64,000 nucleotides of DNA, from assembly GCA_001579985.1 (NCBI GenBank), contig LRSR01008087.1, forward strand, positions 34,319-98,318, read 5' to 3'. The notes beneath the pieces are model-generated. The model did not search any database, was not told where the DNA came from, and worked only from the letters and a program-made list of their open reading frames with translations. Within the stretch, counting starts at the first letter, position 1. Each line of letters opens with the position of its first letter. The position numbers were made by a program, and so were the translations under genes. This document shows, piece by piece, positions 23,975-35,102 of the stretch. Source of the DNA: Hypsibius dujardini. Taxonomy: Eukaryota > Tardigrada > Eutardigrada > Parachela > Hypsibiidae.

Positions 23975-25438
23975 GGGCAGTAATGGAGATTTTCCCTCCT
24001 GATCGGGGTGGGGTTTTTTAGCAAATACTTGTCTATTTATCATGATTTTACATTGGGGTCTCCGCGTGGAAATTACATAAGCGGTTTCAGAAAAAAATAA
24101 AGAAGAAAAATACTTCCCGTGCCAATTGTTGCTATGAGGCAACGCTTGATTGATTGATTTTTTAATTGCTTTTCCGAACTTTTAATTTTTTTATGCCAAA
24201 ACATATTTTGCTGAGCGTACACGTATTTTTCGAACTTACTACAAGCCTTCAACAAAATTTTAAAAATAAAACGCAATTTTTCAAACGTAACGTAACACCG
24301 CAAAAAAATAAATGAAGGGAGGAGTGCTAATAACCGTAGTCTAGCCTTACGCTTCTTATGGCTGCAGGGCCGAGTGCAGGCTAGTCTTGTTTAACTAACA
24401 GTTTTGAATTTAAATAAATTAAAAAAAATGTTAATCCTCGGCGACTTTAAATAAAATATCGTTTGAATGTATTTTAAAAAAAACAGCGTATTTTAAATAA
24501 AATGCTGAATTTAAATAAAGTGGAAATCGTATGACATAGCCTATGCAATATGCAGCGAAACCCCTAGTGGATCGTTAAACGCAATAAATCTTACTGTGAA
24601 ACAGATATTGTAAGGAAACGATTGATCAATCAACTGATAATGCTGAAGGTTGCGACAATAAATCAATCAGATGAGGAACTGAAGCCGGTATTTATAATTT
24701 TTCAGGCAAATCAGACAATCAATCTAGGATTTCTGAGCGCCATTCAGAGAATAATCAAGCAATCAAGCCCGCCGTCACGCGAAAAGAGGGGGTGATAATA
24801 TATATTTAAATTGCTTTGCGCGTTTTCTCGAGAATTTAAATATAAATAAAATAATGGCTCAGGAAATGATTTTAAATTTTAAAAAAATATCGAGTTTAAA
24901 CAAAATTAAACATATATTTTACTTAAAATAAAAAACCGTTTTTGGCTATTTTAAATAAAAATTTAAATACATTTAAACAACACTAGTGCAGGCTGCAGGG
25001 CCGAGTGCAGGCTGCAGGGCCGAGTGCAGGCTGTAGGGCCGATTGCAGGCTGCACGAGTATTGTAAGTTATTGACGGCGTCGCCACTGTGCTCTTTTAGT
25101 TTATTTTTTCGAGCTGTTCTGGTTGATCGAAACATTTCTAATTTTTTTTTTAATATTTCTCAAGGAGTCTAGTACATTTAAAAAATACGTGTACGCTCAG
25201 CAAAATATTTTTTGGCATAAAAAAATTTAAAAGTTCGGAAAAGCAATTGAAGAATCAATCAATCAAGCGTTGCCTCATAACACCAATTGGCACGGGAAGT
25301 CTTTTTCTTCTTTATTGTTTTCTGAAACGGCTTATGTAATTTCCACGCGGAGACCCCAACGTAAAATCATGATAAATAGGCAGGTATTTGTAAAAAAAAC
25401 ACCACCTCGATCGGGAGGGAAAATCTCCATTACTGCCC
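23975..25438. mobile_element. Foldback / long-TIR DNA element, 1.46 kb
   Basis: Terminal inverted repeats of about 256 bp: 23975-24230 starts gggcagtaatggagattttc, and 25181-25438 ends with its reverse complement. The arms share the blocks tttatcatgattttac, ggtctccgcgtggaaatt, cgcttgattgattgatt and gctgagcgtacacgta. The core is AT-rich with TTTAAATAAA strings and short GC-rich repeats and has no transposase frame, so it is non-autonomous. A related element lies at 55120-55850. Confidence 0.8.
24991..25054. repeat. 19-bp tandem repeat (ggctgcagggccgagtgca), about 3.4 copies
   Basis: Units at 24991, 25010 and 25029 (two changes in the third) plus a partial unit. One further isolated copy lies at 24360-24378, at the other side of the element core. 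Confidence 0.9.
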
Positions 25439-26163
25439 GAGTAAGTCATTCGTCATTCCGTTTTTCTGTTTGCCTGTTGTAAGCGCGTCTAACTGAAATT
25501 TTTGTTTAAAAAGAGTTTTCCTTCATGTTATGGCTTTTCGGAGCTTTTCTTACTAATACTAAGATTCTTACGTATAGGTAGGATAGTAAAACATACGTCG
25601 GCGTTCTAGACGAGACGCTACGCTGGCAGCAGCACATCCCGTACGAGTGACGGGGCTGCTTTCTGAGCGCGGTTAAGATCGGATAAGAATTTTAGTTCGG
25701 AAACAATAGTTACCTTTTGTATGTTTAATGTTTTGTACATGGAAATCCGCCACCCGCTCACTTCATTCAAAAGTACCGGTACAAGTAATTAGCTGTAGCA
25801 GCAGAATAGGGTTAATAGGGTAAATAGAGTTACTAACTAAGCAAGATACTAGTGAGTCACATAGCTGTAATGATTGGATATGAGGACTATTTAGGCGTGG
25901 CCCAACAATAATATTTACCTTAAGCTGGGCAGCACGTCGGCTTGCTTGAACTTGACGTTCTGTACATTACTGCGGCATTGCCAGGAGCCAACCGAGCGCC
26001 TTTACATATCGCATCTCGGCATTGATGTACCGGCCCACAATGCCCGAAACGGTAAAACCTGGCGAATCCAAGCGGACGGCCTCATTCGCTTGTGGTTTTG
26101 CAAAGCTGCACGATCCAAAAGCGGCTCCTGGTGGTGCAGCTCTTTGCGTGTCCAAAGCTCTTC

Positions 26164-28156
26164 ATGGAGTACAATATCCTGTCAGATGCAGATCTGCCCG
26201 AGAAGTTGTGGTCCATAATTCATAAATCTCATCGTCGTGGAAGACCTCCCAAAATCGACAGACGAAGATCCCGGTTAGCGGAGCAGCTGCAACAGCGACG
26301 GAATAATACGAACAGCAATGCATAGGGCTCCCATATTACGGAATATTCGCAGATTACATTAAATTACTCCACATTACCCCACACTACATTACATTAATCC
26401 AATTACTCCACCACTCCATTACTCCACACTACATTACATTACTCCCACAATATCTTACTTCACATTACTCCCACATTGTGTTGTAACGGACATGTTATGA
26501 TTAAGCGATTAAGTTAGACTGTGGACCGCCGTTATAGCATTACTGCCTCCTGCTGCAATTGTTTGAATTCGCAGTTTTTGTGCGAAAACCATAAAACAAT
26601 TGAACCATTAAGAAGTTTTTTCATTGCAGACACCGAAAAAAACAAGCGCGTTATGATCTTCTTCCGTCCCTTCTGTCGGCAAAACAGAAACGACTAGCCG
26701 GAATATGGACCCGTCATTGGTAAGATACATACTGCGAATTCTATAGAGCATATACGCATGTGTTATTATTTATACGAAGAAAAGTGTCGTATTTGATTTG
26801 GAGACGAGCAGCGATCAAGTGCCGATGGACATTAAGCCCTGCACAAAATTGGCCGTTAGCATAGATGAAGCCTTTTCCGACCATGGTCATCTGGGCGAAT
26901 GTTCTAGTACTCCCATCAAGTTGGAAGAATTTGACGAAGGAGACACGATACAACTACCTGAGTCTTACTGTAGCTTTGAAAGCATCTCTCCGACTTATTC
27001 CGGGAGCAATACTGATGATATGACAGCAATGGATTTTGTCCTGGCTGGAAGTTGTACTGCTGATATGGATGACAATTCGTCAGCAGACGACATATCTATA
27101 CAACTAGCAAGCTCCACGCAGGATGAGGATAAGTCATCGACATCATGCGAGGGCTGCCGCTGCAGAAGCGACATTTTGCTCAGCTCATTCGTGAAGAAAT
27201 CTATGAAGCTTGAGAGACTGAAAGCGAAACGGAACAATCAATTTCTCACGGAAATCAAAGCAATTTCTAAGAGGACGTCGACCACAGGTTAGGTTTGACA
27301 ACATTATTTTGTATGCCAACTTCAATAGATTTAGTTTGAGTCCGTATGTAAATGCTTGTTTGGCTATTTGTCTGTTTATCTGTTTGTCTGTCTGTCTGTT
27401 CGTCTGTCAGTCAGTAAGTCAGTCTATCTGTCTGTTTTTGTGTTTGTCAAGCAATGTAGGTCTCTCTATGTGTCTGCCTGTCTCTCTATGTGTTTGACTC
27501 TATATTTACCTAATTACATATCTAACTGTCCGGATTGCTAACAGCTTAGTAATGAGTAACTTATTGCACGTCTGTTGGGTGCAACACATTCTTATTGGTT
27601 CTAATGCTTAGGACTAAGCAACACGAGCCAACAATCGATCTTCACCGAATCGGTGCAATATGTCAAGCAGCCTCATATGATTAAGGAACCCGAATTCAAG
27701 ACACAAATCGTTATCGAGAAAGCTGGTGCGTTTGTAAACAAACTTGAAATATTTCCAAACTCAGCCCACCACACGGAATTCAGTTTCTTAACTTGTGATC
27801 GTCGGGGCGCGTGGGAGATACATCTAAACCCCCCAGCTGATCCCGCTCGGAAAGTGACCCTCCATAGCGAGGTGCTCGAGCGATTACAATGGAGTGCGTA
27901 CCTTAATCTGGACTTGCTCTGCATAACCGTTAAATTCGGGCAGAGCTGCAACCAAAATGTAGCCCGTGGACTGTCAGAGTTGATCTCCGCTTGAGCTGAC
28001 AGACGGGTAGGCTATGTGCGCATTGCATTTCCCCACACCCACCAGATGACGCAGCGCCGACTAATCGCAGAGTTATTCGCCTTTCCGGGGTTCTACAAAA
28101 ATTACAAGAATCTGCCGGAAGACCTGGCTTCAGAGGTCTATCGCCAGACAAAATAA
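26164..28156 (+). CDS. Uncharacterised protein with AT-hook-like motif, five-exon model
   Basis: Exons 26164-26273, 26630-26719, 26785-27287, 27612-27958 and 28046-28156 splice in frame to 386 residues. The N-terminus contains RGRPPK, an AT-hook core, followed by a strongly basic stretch (DRRRSR, HRKKQAR). The middle exon is acidic and Ser/Thr/Asp-rich with a Cys cluster (CEGCRCRSD), then a basic coil-like end. The C-terminal exons look globular. I do not recognise a family; a DNA-binding or chromatin role is only an inference from the basic motif. Uncertain points: the start (frame stays open upstream of 26164), a weak donor at 26273, and the last intron. If that intron is not used, the frame stops at 27994. 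Confidence 0.45.
26338..26480. repeat. ATTACTCCACATTAC-type simple repeat
   Basis: Imperfect repeats of attactccacattac / cactacattacatta in the first intron of the AT-hook gene model. Confidence 0.8.
27356..27500. repeat. CTGT/CTGTTTGT microsatellite in an intron
   Basis: Runs of tgtctgtctgtctgttcgtctgt with interruptions, within intron 27288-27611 of the AT-hook gene model. Confidence 0.8.
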
Positions 28157-28160
28157 TAAA
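28155..28160 (+). terminator. AATAAA polyadenylation signal just after the AT-hook gene stop
   Basis: The TAA stop at 28154-28156 overlaps AATAAA, supporting the proposed last exon. Confidence 0.45.
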
Positions 28161-29161
28161 TCTTCAAGCCAACTCCGCATGAATCGGAAGAAAATTAAAT
28201 CTGACGGACTAACTGTTAGAGAACCATCTGTGCCGGACTGGCGGTTGGCGTCGGCGACAACTAGCTATCTTTTACGACTTATGGGTCCTTACGTGGTGAT
28301 CGAAAAACTAAAATACCATTTATTTTCGTTGCACTTTTGTAGACTATTCCCTCGAGCAATGTGCAAATTATTATAATTGCGGGCTTGTTTAGATTTGTTC
28401 TTATCAAGAACGAGTTTCGTAGCCCAAGCTCAAAATCGCATCACATTATTTTTTTGTCCATCCAGGACGTAGCAGCATACTCACGGTGAGGATAAAAATT
28501 AAACTGTAGCCTCTATGTTGCAAAAAGATCTTATTGTGGTGAAATTTCGCAAGTCGAAACCACTGGCGCATTCCAGTTTCTTTGACTTTCATAACGGTTA
28601 TCGTTTTGTCGCAAACTCAGTATTTACAAAGTGGAAAATAATTTTAAAAACTAGTCGTCAGGAACTTTTTGTCGACAACAAAACAGTTCCAATTTTCTGA
28701 AAGCTGATATGAAAAATTGTTCAGTTTTCAACACAATAATTGCTAAACGAATGGCTCTGAGAAATAGCGACTCAAATGTTTTATACATTTCTCAAACTGT
28801 GATTTATTTGAAAACTGGTAATTTCCGCATTTGTCCGTTTAAAAACAAAATCTTTAAAAACAAAACGGGAAGTATTCTAGTTTTTACGAATGGATGTGGG
28901 AAGATCGGTTAGACAGACCGGGTTTTTCTTAAGCTCTGCATTCTTGTGGCAAGTCACACCCATACTCACAAATAATGGTTGATTAAAAAAATCATTCGGC
29001 CATAATTCTTTCTTATTTTTTGCTCCTTACTTTGCTCGCAATCGTGATACTGATGTATGAGATAAATGTCTGAACGTAGATATAGAGTGTCAGACTCAGA
29101 AAAAGTGTTTGGTCTCATAAAAGATGAGACGACCATTCGCATGATGCCATCTGTTCTCCCG
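28157..29161. other. Spacer, start of duplication unit 1
   Basis: No gene seen. From about 28285 the sequence is duplicated at 33466-33660 and, beyond an insertion, at 34390-35100. It forms the 3' flank of the SLC35F copy A gene. Confidence 0.6.
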
Positions 29162-32100
29162 TTACATGGCAAGGATCTCGTCTTCTTTCGCCGGATGCTT
29201 CCGTCCGGGGCGCAGCCTGTTAACTAACGCTCTAATCTCCAAGCTGACCCAAGCATTGGGCGCAAGTAGCATAAGGAATCCGATGATGACCAGTCCGGCG
29301 CCGAGACCGTGGTAGAGACCAAAGTGAATGCCTTTCATCCCAATGTCAACACCTAATTCAGACAAGTGCTTCATAACTGTTTGAAATAATAATGATTTTT
29401 AAATTAGAGTTTCCTCCTGAGTATAAGTGGCCATGAATTGCTTACCGTTGTTCACGACAATGTACATGGGCTTCGTCAGGGACACGAAAAGCGGCGATAC
29501 GACACTAATGCCGATATAGTAAGCCAATGCTCCACCTGCAAATCAGCGGGGTAAACAAAAATATTTCAAAATAGTTTTTCATGTGTTCCTTTAATATTCG
29601 CCCATTCATTGATTATTAGTTGCTATAATTCACACACAGTTATCCAATACAAAAGAATTTGATGACCTAGCGCATTAAATTCTAATTTAACTTTTCCATT
29701 TAGTTATTAGCCCCTGCCATAGTATCAGGTGGCAAGACGTTTTCACAGATAAATCAAGCGAATAAGAATGAGAGTGGGGCAGCTAGTGAGGCGCGTTCAA
29801 TACTGCAATGTGAATGGCGGAAAAATTCTTGTTGCAATTATGAGCTTACTTGCACTAAGCCCGCCTGATAGGCTCATGAGTCCAAACCGTGCCGTGTCAA
29901 ACTCCCACACCTCGTTGCCTGTCAGCTTGAGCGAAAGAAATAGGGGCCACGTCAACAACAAGCTCGTCACAGCGACCAAAGATTGGTACAAGGCGATCTG
30001 GCAGACGGTTGGTGATCCCAGGTACCGCTTAAAACCAACCTACATGCAGAATATGGAATTAAATTCAACGATAGCGTCTCTCTGTTTGTCTGTTACGCTG
30101 TTTTACCGTTTGAATGGCCAGTGATATGGAAGATATAATCACCAAACCCGCTGCGATCAAAGAATTATCGGAGGCGCCAAATGAAGTGCCTGACGCCCAA
30201 ACTGTTAGAACCACTCCGGAAATGCAGACGACCGCACCGAGTAGCTGGAAAAAATGGAGGAATTTGGTGTATTAGTGGCCTTCGATAGTTCGATTTGCAT
30301 TTCATAATGCACCTTAAACAGCACAAGCTTTTCCCGCAGAAAAATCCAGGAAATCATCTGGACGAAAATAATAGTTAGAGTGCTGACTGCAGTACACTCG
30401 GAAACCTCGACAAAAGTCACGGCCCAGTAGAAGAATCCATTGGTGCAGGTCCATAGCAGAGCAAACGGGATGAGGTATGACGCAGCGCTCTTTAACGTCA
30501 ATCCACAAGGTCCGAAGATTATTTCCGATTCCCTGTGAAGAATGCCTGTTTTCTGGTACTTAATTACTATAATGCATAAACAGGTTTTGCATCAATGATT
30601 ACTAAATCGGAATCTTGTTGTTGAAACAGTAAGCCCTCCACACAGGATGCGTTTATATTTATTTGACTAAACGAGTGTCACTGAATGATTGTTCAATATT
30701 CATTGTATTATATCGCATAATTATTTATTATTATTAGGCTGTTACACTAGATACCGTTGGTACAATTTTTCAAAACATAAATAATCTGTAAGGCCTAAAT
30801 AATTAGTGGACAATATGCCGTTGGTACCTGTATATCTTCTGAACGCTCGTCAATATTAAGCTGCACATAGAATCACTCGAACCAGCCAATTCGTCTGGGG
30901 ATGGCGTGTCCCGGGAACTCAAGGTTCGAATTCTGGACACATCGTGTACCAAGCGAAAGAGGAGATAGGCCGGAAATGTCAGGACGCGAATCGTTCCCAC
31001 GTACCATAGGAGGAAGAAGGGAGCTGAAAATGTGAGGGATGTGACTTCTTTAGCAATCTGATGCTCCACTACCCCCATCATAGTGTTGTAGACTAAAATT
31101 GATATGGCAATGGTCCAGTAGTGGCACTTCTTCCAGCCGACGGGTGCCTTATCCGCGTCAGAGATGGGAAGGACAATGTCCGATTCGATTTGTGCCTTTG
31201 GTTTTAGAAGTGCTGAACTCTCTCTCCTTTCAGCATTATCATCCTTGTCAGCTGCAACTAAAATTATCACACCACTTAATTGATGTAATAAATTGTTCCT
31301 TGGTTCAGCCATTCACACCTCGACTACTTTATCGGTGCCTCTGGATTAAGGATTATGGGCGCCGATGCCTGATTAATTAAGTTAACGAAATTCTGTTGAA
31401 CTGATTTCATATGAAGCAAGTTTAGAGGGTTTATCACAAACATTTACTCAACCTTGAATGGGTTTCTAAATCTTACCGTTGCTCAAAACCCTTAAATGTT
31501 GTCAACAGTAGATGTCTAGGTGAGCAAAGTCTAGACGTCAAAGTTTTATACAAATTTGTTTAGATGTCTAGGTTTCAAACAAATTTGAGTTTTAAAAATG
31601 TCAATGAAAATTATTAGGCTCAGTCATTTTTTTGTAAAGTTGCTTAGTAGAAAGCCTGCCTCTCTGCAACGAACAAATGTACATTCGTCAGTAAATGGAG
31701 TTCAATGCACTACGGCAACGGAGTCTGTGCTATATATCCACGCCTGCACAAATATAAATAGACCGAAAACGATGGCACCACATAAAAATACGGAAGCCCC
31801 AGATAAACGCATGCCTCGTGGCTCTTACTGCGATTTCAAGATCCTCTCGTTCTCGAGATGTACATGCGGTTCACTTGCAACGAGTCAACATGGTAAGTCG
31901 GTTGCAGAGAACTCTACTTCCATCGCATCTTCTCAAGGTCATAAGCCCAGTCGTTTTCTTCAGCAAATATATTCATTTTGCACTTAAAGAGAGGGGATTC
32001 TATGACGCCTGGCTAATGAGATGATTGACCCATTCCCACCCAGCTGACACTCACATTAGCTTTCAGCAAGAAACGTGACAGTGGACTGTACCTGCTTCGC

Positions 32101-33110
32101 CACTGGTGGTGTCCCGAACCATTTTGGCTTCGTCTCCCAGTATTGTCGTTGACTTTCGCACTCGTCCCAACGTTGGAGACGAATCATGAGATTGTGATGT
32201 CATTCTGTGTTACACAATATTCCTTGCTGTATTCACTAACCGACCGGCGTCCAAAATAATTCAAAGTTCCACGCTCCAGAAAATGGCGAAAAATCCCGCA
32301 CTTACTCACAAAATCTGCAAATCGAACGTTAAGCGACGTTAAACGACAGCCAGACGGTTATCGATCCCAACTCGCACTCTGTCTGCGGAAAGTGTGGCGC
32401 GAAGTTATGCTATTGATGATTTGATGACTGCGTGGGACTTACGACTGTTTTGGTTGCTTTCGTGGAGCTTTGACTTCCCCATTCATGCCCTCGTTAAACT
32501 GTGCAGTTTTCCTGGTCGGGGTCGTTAGACCTCACTCACTCTTTCACTGCGATTAGAAGTGCTTGCGATAGTCCATCTCTTTGAATTTTCCCGCTCTTAC
32601 CAATGCATGCGAAAAATAAACGCGTCGGTCTGACTCGGGTTTTTGGGTCTGCGAGGAGCTCTCCTCGTCACGGGAAATACATGGTTTCCCTGAACACTGA
32701 TAAATCTGTCACAATATGAGGTCGCCAAACTATGGAACTTTGGTATTTAGAGTCGAATCCCATGTATAAGTAATTCTCTAGAAAAAAGGTCGAGAAACAG
32801 GACGTTTTACTCAACGCAAGTGATGCAAAAAGAGGATTTGAAAAAAATGGTAAGAAATGGTTCAACGAAAGGTAGTGTTGTAGTCCGGTCAGTGACATGT
32901 ACATAACGAACTTTAATCGAGTCGTTACTGTAAACGATTATTTCCACGTGTTTATGAACTCCCATCTCACTCGATCAAAATACAATTACTAACAAATTCG
33001 CTTTGATTGGGCGGCACACGGAATGCAGATGCTTTGACTAGGCATGCTCGCAATCACAATTAACTAAATTACGCTCTAGACGAAATGTTATCAGCCTTGA
33101 AAATTCTGTA
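28285..33110. repeat. Segmental tandem duplication, unit 1
   Basis: About 4.8 kb that aligns along its length with 33466-39466. The similarity covers spacer, the whole seven-exon SLC35F gene, introns and upstream flank. The two units are direct repeats and nearly adjacent (about 355 bp apart). Unit 2 is longer because it holds at least two insertions (33665-34369, 36618-36920) and a local palindrome. Confidence 0.85.
29162..32203 (-). CDS. SLC35F3/F4-like solute transporter, copy A
   Basis: Seven exons (32092-32203, 30828-31251, 30313-30532, 30107-30244, 29850-30039, 29446-29535, 29162-29376) join with agreeing phases to 462 residues. The family is the ten-helix drug/metabolite transporter fold; SLC35F3 is linked to thiamine transport, but the substrate here is unknown. 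Supporting segments: FSAPFFLLWY in an early helix, VSECTAVSTLTIIFVQMISW, and the C-terminal GLYHGLGAGLVIIGFLMLL. The start was chosen at 32203 because the exon-2 ATG at 31312 lies inside an intron: ttagttgcag before CTGACA is an acceptor, and exon 1 joins it in phase. Copy B supports this, since its frame is closed across the same stretch. No defects. Confidence 0.85.
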
Positions 33111-33664
33111 AACCAAAATCTCTTCCTTCTACTGCGTTTCACAAATGCGTAAGAATGAGTTCTTGCTCTTTTCGTTTAGAGTAGTTTTCCTTTTCCAAAA
33201 CTTATAATAAATAATATAATAATGATTAAGTATGGAAACCTTCGAAAGGATCAAATTTCGATGCGAGTGCTTAATTATTAAATAATTTTATTGTCAGCGC
33301 AACTTATTTCACTTTAACGAAGTTTTTAGCTTATTATAGTACACAATTTTATATCACGAATATGGTTGACTTTAACTAACAGTGGTACATAGAGGGTGCT
33401 AAACGCGTTACCATCTGCCATTTCGACTGATTGATGTATTTGAAGGAAAGCAAAAACGACGTACTGGTTTTTACGTAGTGATCAAAGAACTAAAATACCA
33501 TTTATTTTCATTGCTCTTTGGTAGACTATTCCCTCGAGCAATGTACAAATTATTATAATTGCGGGCTTGTTTAGATTTGTCCTTACCAAGAACGAGTTTC
33601 GTAGCTCAAGCTCAAAATCGCATCTTATTTTTGTTTGTCCATCCAGGACGTAGCAGCATACTTA

Positions 33665-34369
33665 CAAGGGAATTTTGCATCTCTGGAAGGCGAAATGTTC
33701 CACTTTTTTTAATTTTATTGTGTGTGTTTAACTTAGTTCTCAATATTACAATTGAGAAAAAAAAATACAAATGCCTTCTAACATTTTTTAAAAATCAAAA
33801 ACCAGTTTGCGGTGGTACATAGGGGGCGCTCTCAATGTTACGACATGTCGCGTGCATTGATTGAACTATTCGTTGACACGAGCAAATACAATGGCTTGTT
33901 TGCGGCCGTTACTAAATTACTGTAACCGAAACCATTTGAATATTTAATTTAGTAAGAAATGGGAAACACAAACATAGGCTCTGGGACAAGGGTTAGTATT
34001 TACTTTCACGAATAATGCTATTATGCGGTTGAAGTCTAGTAATAATTATTCCAAGGTAATACCAAAAATTCAACAATCAATTGCACGCTTTATGCCAAAA
34101 CTAAAGAAGAATTAAAATCGATCAATCAATGGCGTTGCAGCCGCCATTGCCTATAGCGTCGATAAATACAACGATCAACGAAAGACATTTCCAGTAACGT
34201 TGAGAGCGCCCCCTATGTACCACCGCGGATTGGTTTTTGATTTTTAAAAAATGTTAGGAAGCATTTGTATTTTTCTTTTCGATTAAAATATTGAGAACTA
34301 AGTTATATGCACATAACAAACTAAAAAAATGTGAAACATTTCGCCTTCCAGAGATGAAAAATTCCCTTG
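33665..34369. mobile_element. CAAGGG-family TIR element with TTA target duplication, 705 bp
   Basis: Starts CAAGGGAATTTTGCATCTCT and ends with AAAAATTCCCTTG; the arms remain recognisable for well over 100 bp inward, through tctggaaggcgaaatg, aaaatgttaggaagca-type and ggtggtacatagggggcgct blocks. It is flanked by TTA at 33662-33664 and 34370-34372. The homologous place in unit 1 (near 28480-28495) lacks the element, giving an empty site. No transposase frame. Another copy is at 40214-40683. Confidence 0.85.
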
Positions 34370-34985
34370 TTAGGATGAAGCTTGAAATTTGATTGTAGGC
34401 TATATGTTGCAAAAAGATCTTTTTGTGGTGAAATTTCGCAAGTCGAAACCACTGGCGCATTCCAGTTTCTTCGACTTTCACAACGGGTACTGTTTTTTCG
34501 CAGACTCAATATCTACAGAGTGGAAGATGATTTTGAAAACTAGTCGTTAGCAACCTTTTGTCGACAACAAAACAGTTCAAGTTTTCTGAAAGCTGACATG
34601 AAAAATTGTTCAGTTTTCAACGCAATAGTTGCTAAACGAATGGCTCTGAGAAATAGCGCTTCAAATTTTTTATACATTTCTCAAACTGTGACTTATTTGA
34701 AAAACTGGTGTATTCCACATTTGCCCTTTTAAAAACAATAATTGTAAAAACAAAACACGAAGCATTTTAGTCTTGTTGAATGGATGTGGAAAAATCGGGT
34801 AAAAAGACTGAGTTTTTCTTGAGCTCTGCCTTTTCGAGGCAAATCATATCCTTGCCCACAAATAATGGTTGTATAAAAAAACATTCTGCTATAATTCTTT
34901 CTCATTTTTGGCTCCTTACTTTGCCTGCAATCGTGATACTGATATGTGAGATAAATGTCTGAACGTAGAAATGGAGTGTCAGACT

Positions 34986-35094
34986 CAGATGGCCCCATGC
35001 GAATGGTCGTTTCATCTTTTATGAGACTAATTATGTTGCTGCAACATAATTAGTCTCATAAAAGATGAAACGACCATTCGCATGGGACCATCTG
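34986..35094. repeat. Near-perfect 54-bp-arm hairpin next to the SLC35F copy B stop
   Basis: Arms 34986-35039 and 35041-35094 are reverse complements with one mismatch and a single-base loop. The right arm matches the normal 3' flank also present in copy A (near 29112-29155); the left arm is an extra inverted copy found only in unit 2. It begins 8 bp after the minus-strand stop codon, so it would lie in the mRNA 3' UTR. Confidence 0.9.
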
Positions 35095-35102
35095 TTCTCC
35101 CA

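Larger units (their letters stand above)
23535..26163. other. Intergenic region occupied mainly by a foldback element
   Basis: Holds the 1.46-kb inverted-repeat element (23975-25438). From 25440 to 26163 there is no supported exon, though a 5' exon of the following AT-hook gene could lie there. Confidence 0.6.
32204..35102. other. Spacer between SLC35F copies A and B
   Basis: Contains the upstream flank of copy A, the duplication junction (about 33110-33466), the 705-bp CAAGGG element and the 3' flank of copy B. A partial copy of the motif gtggtacatagagggtgct at 33387-33405 suggests remains of another element of that family. No gene seen. Confidence 0.6.

Noticed and set aside
31252-31312. 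SLC35F copy A start at 31312
   Set aside because: The matching stretch in copy B has a stop, and an in-phase upstream exon (32092-32203) ends in a good donor in both copies.
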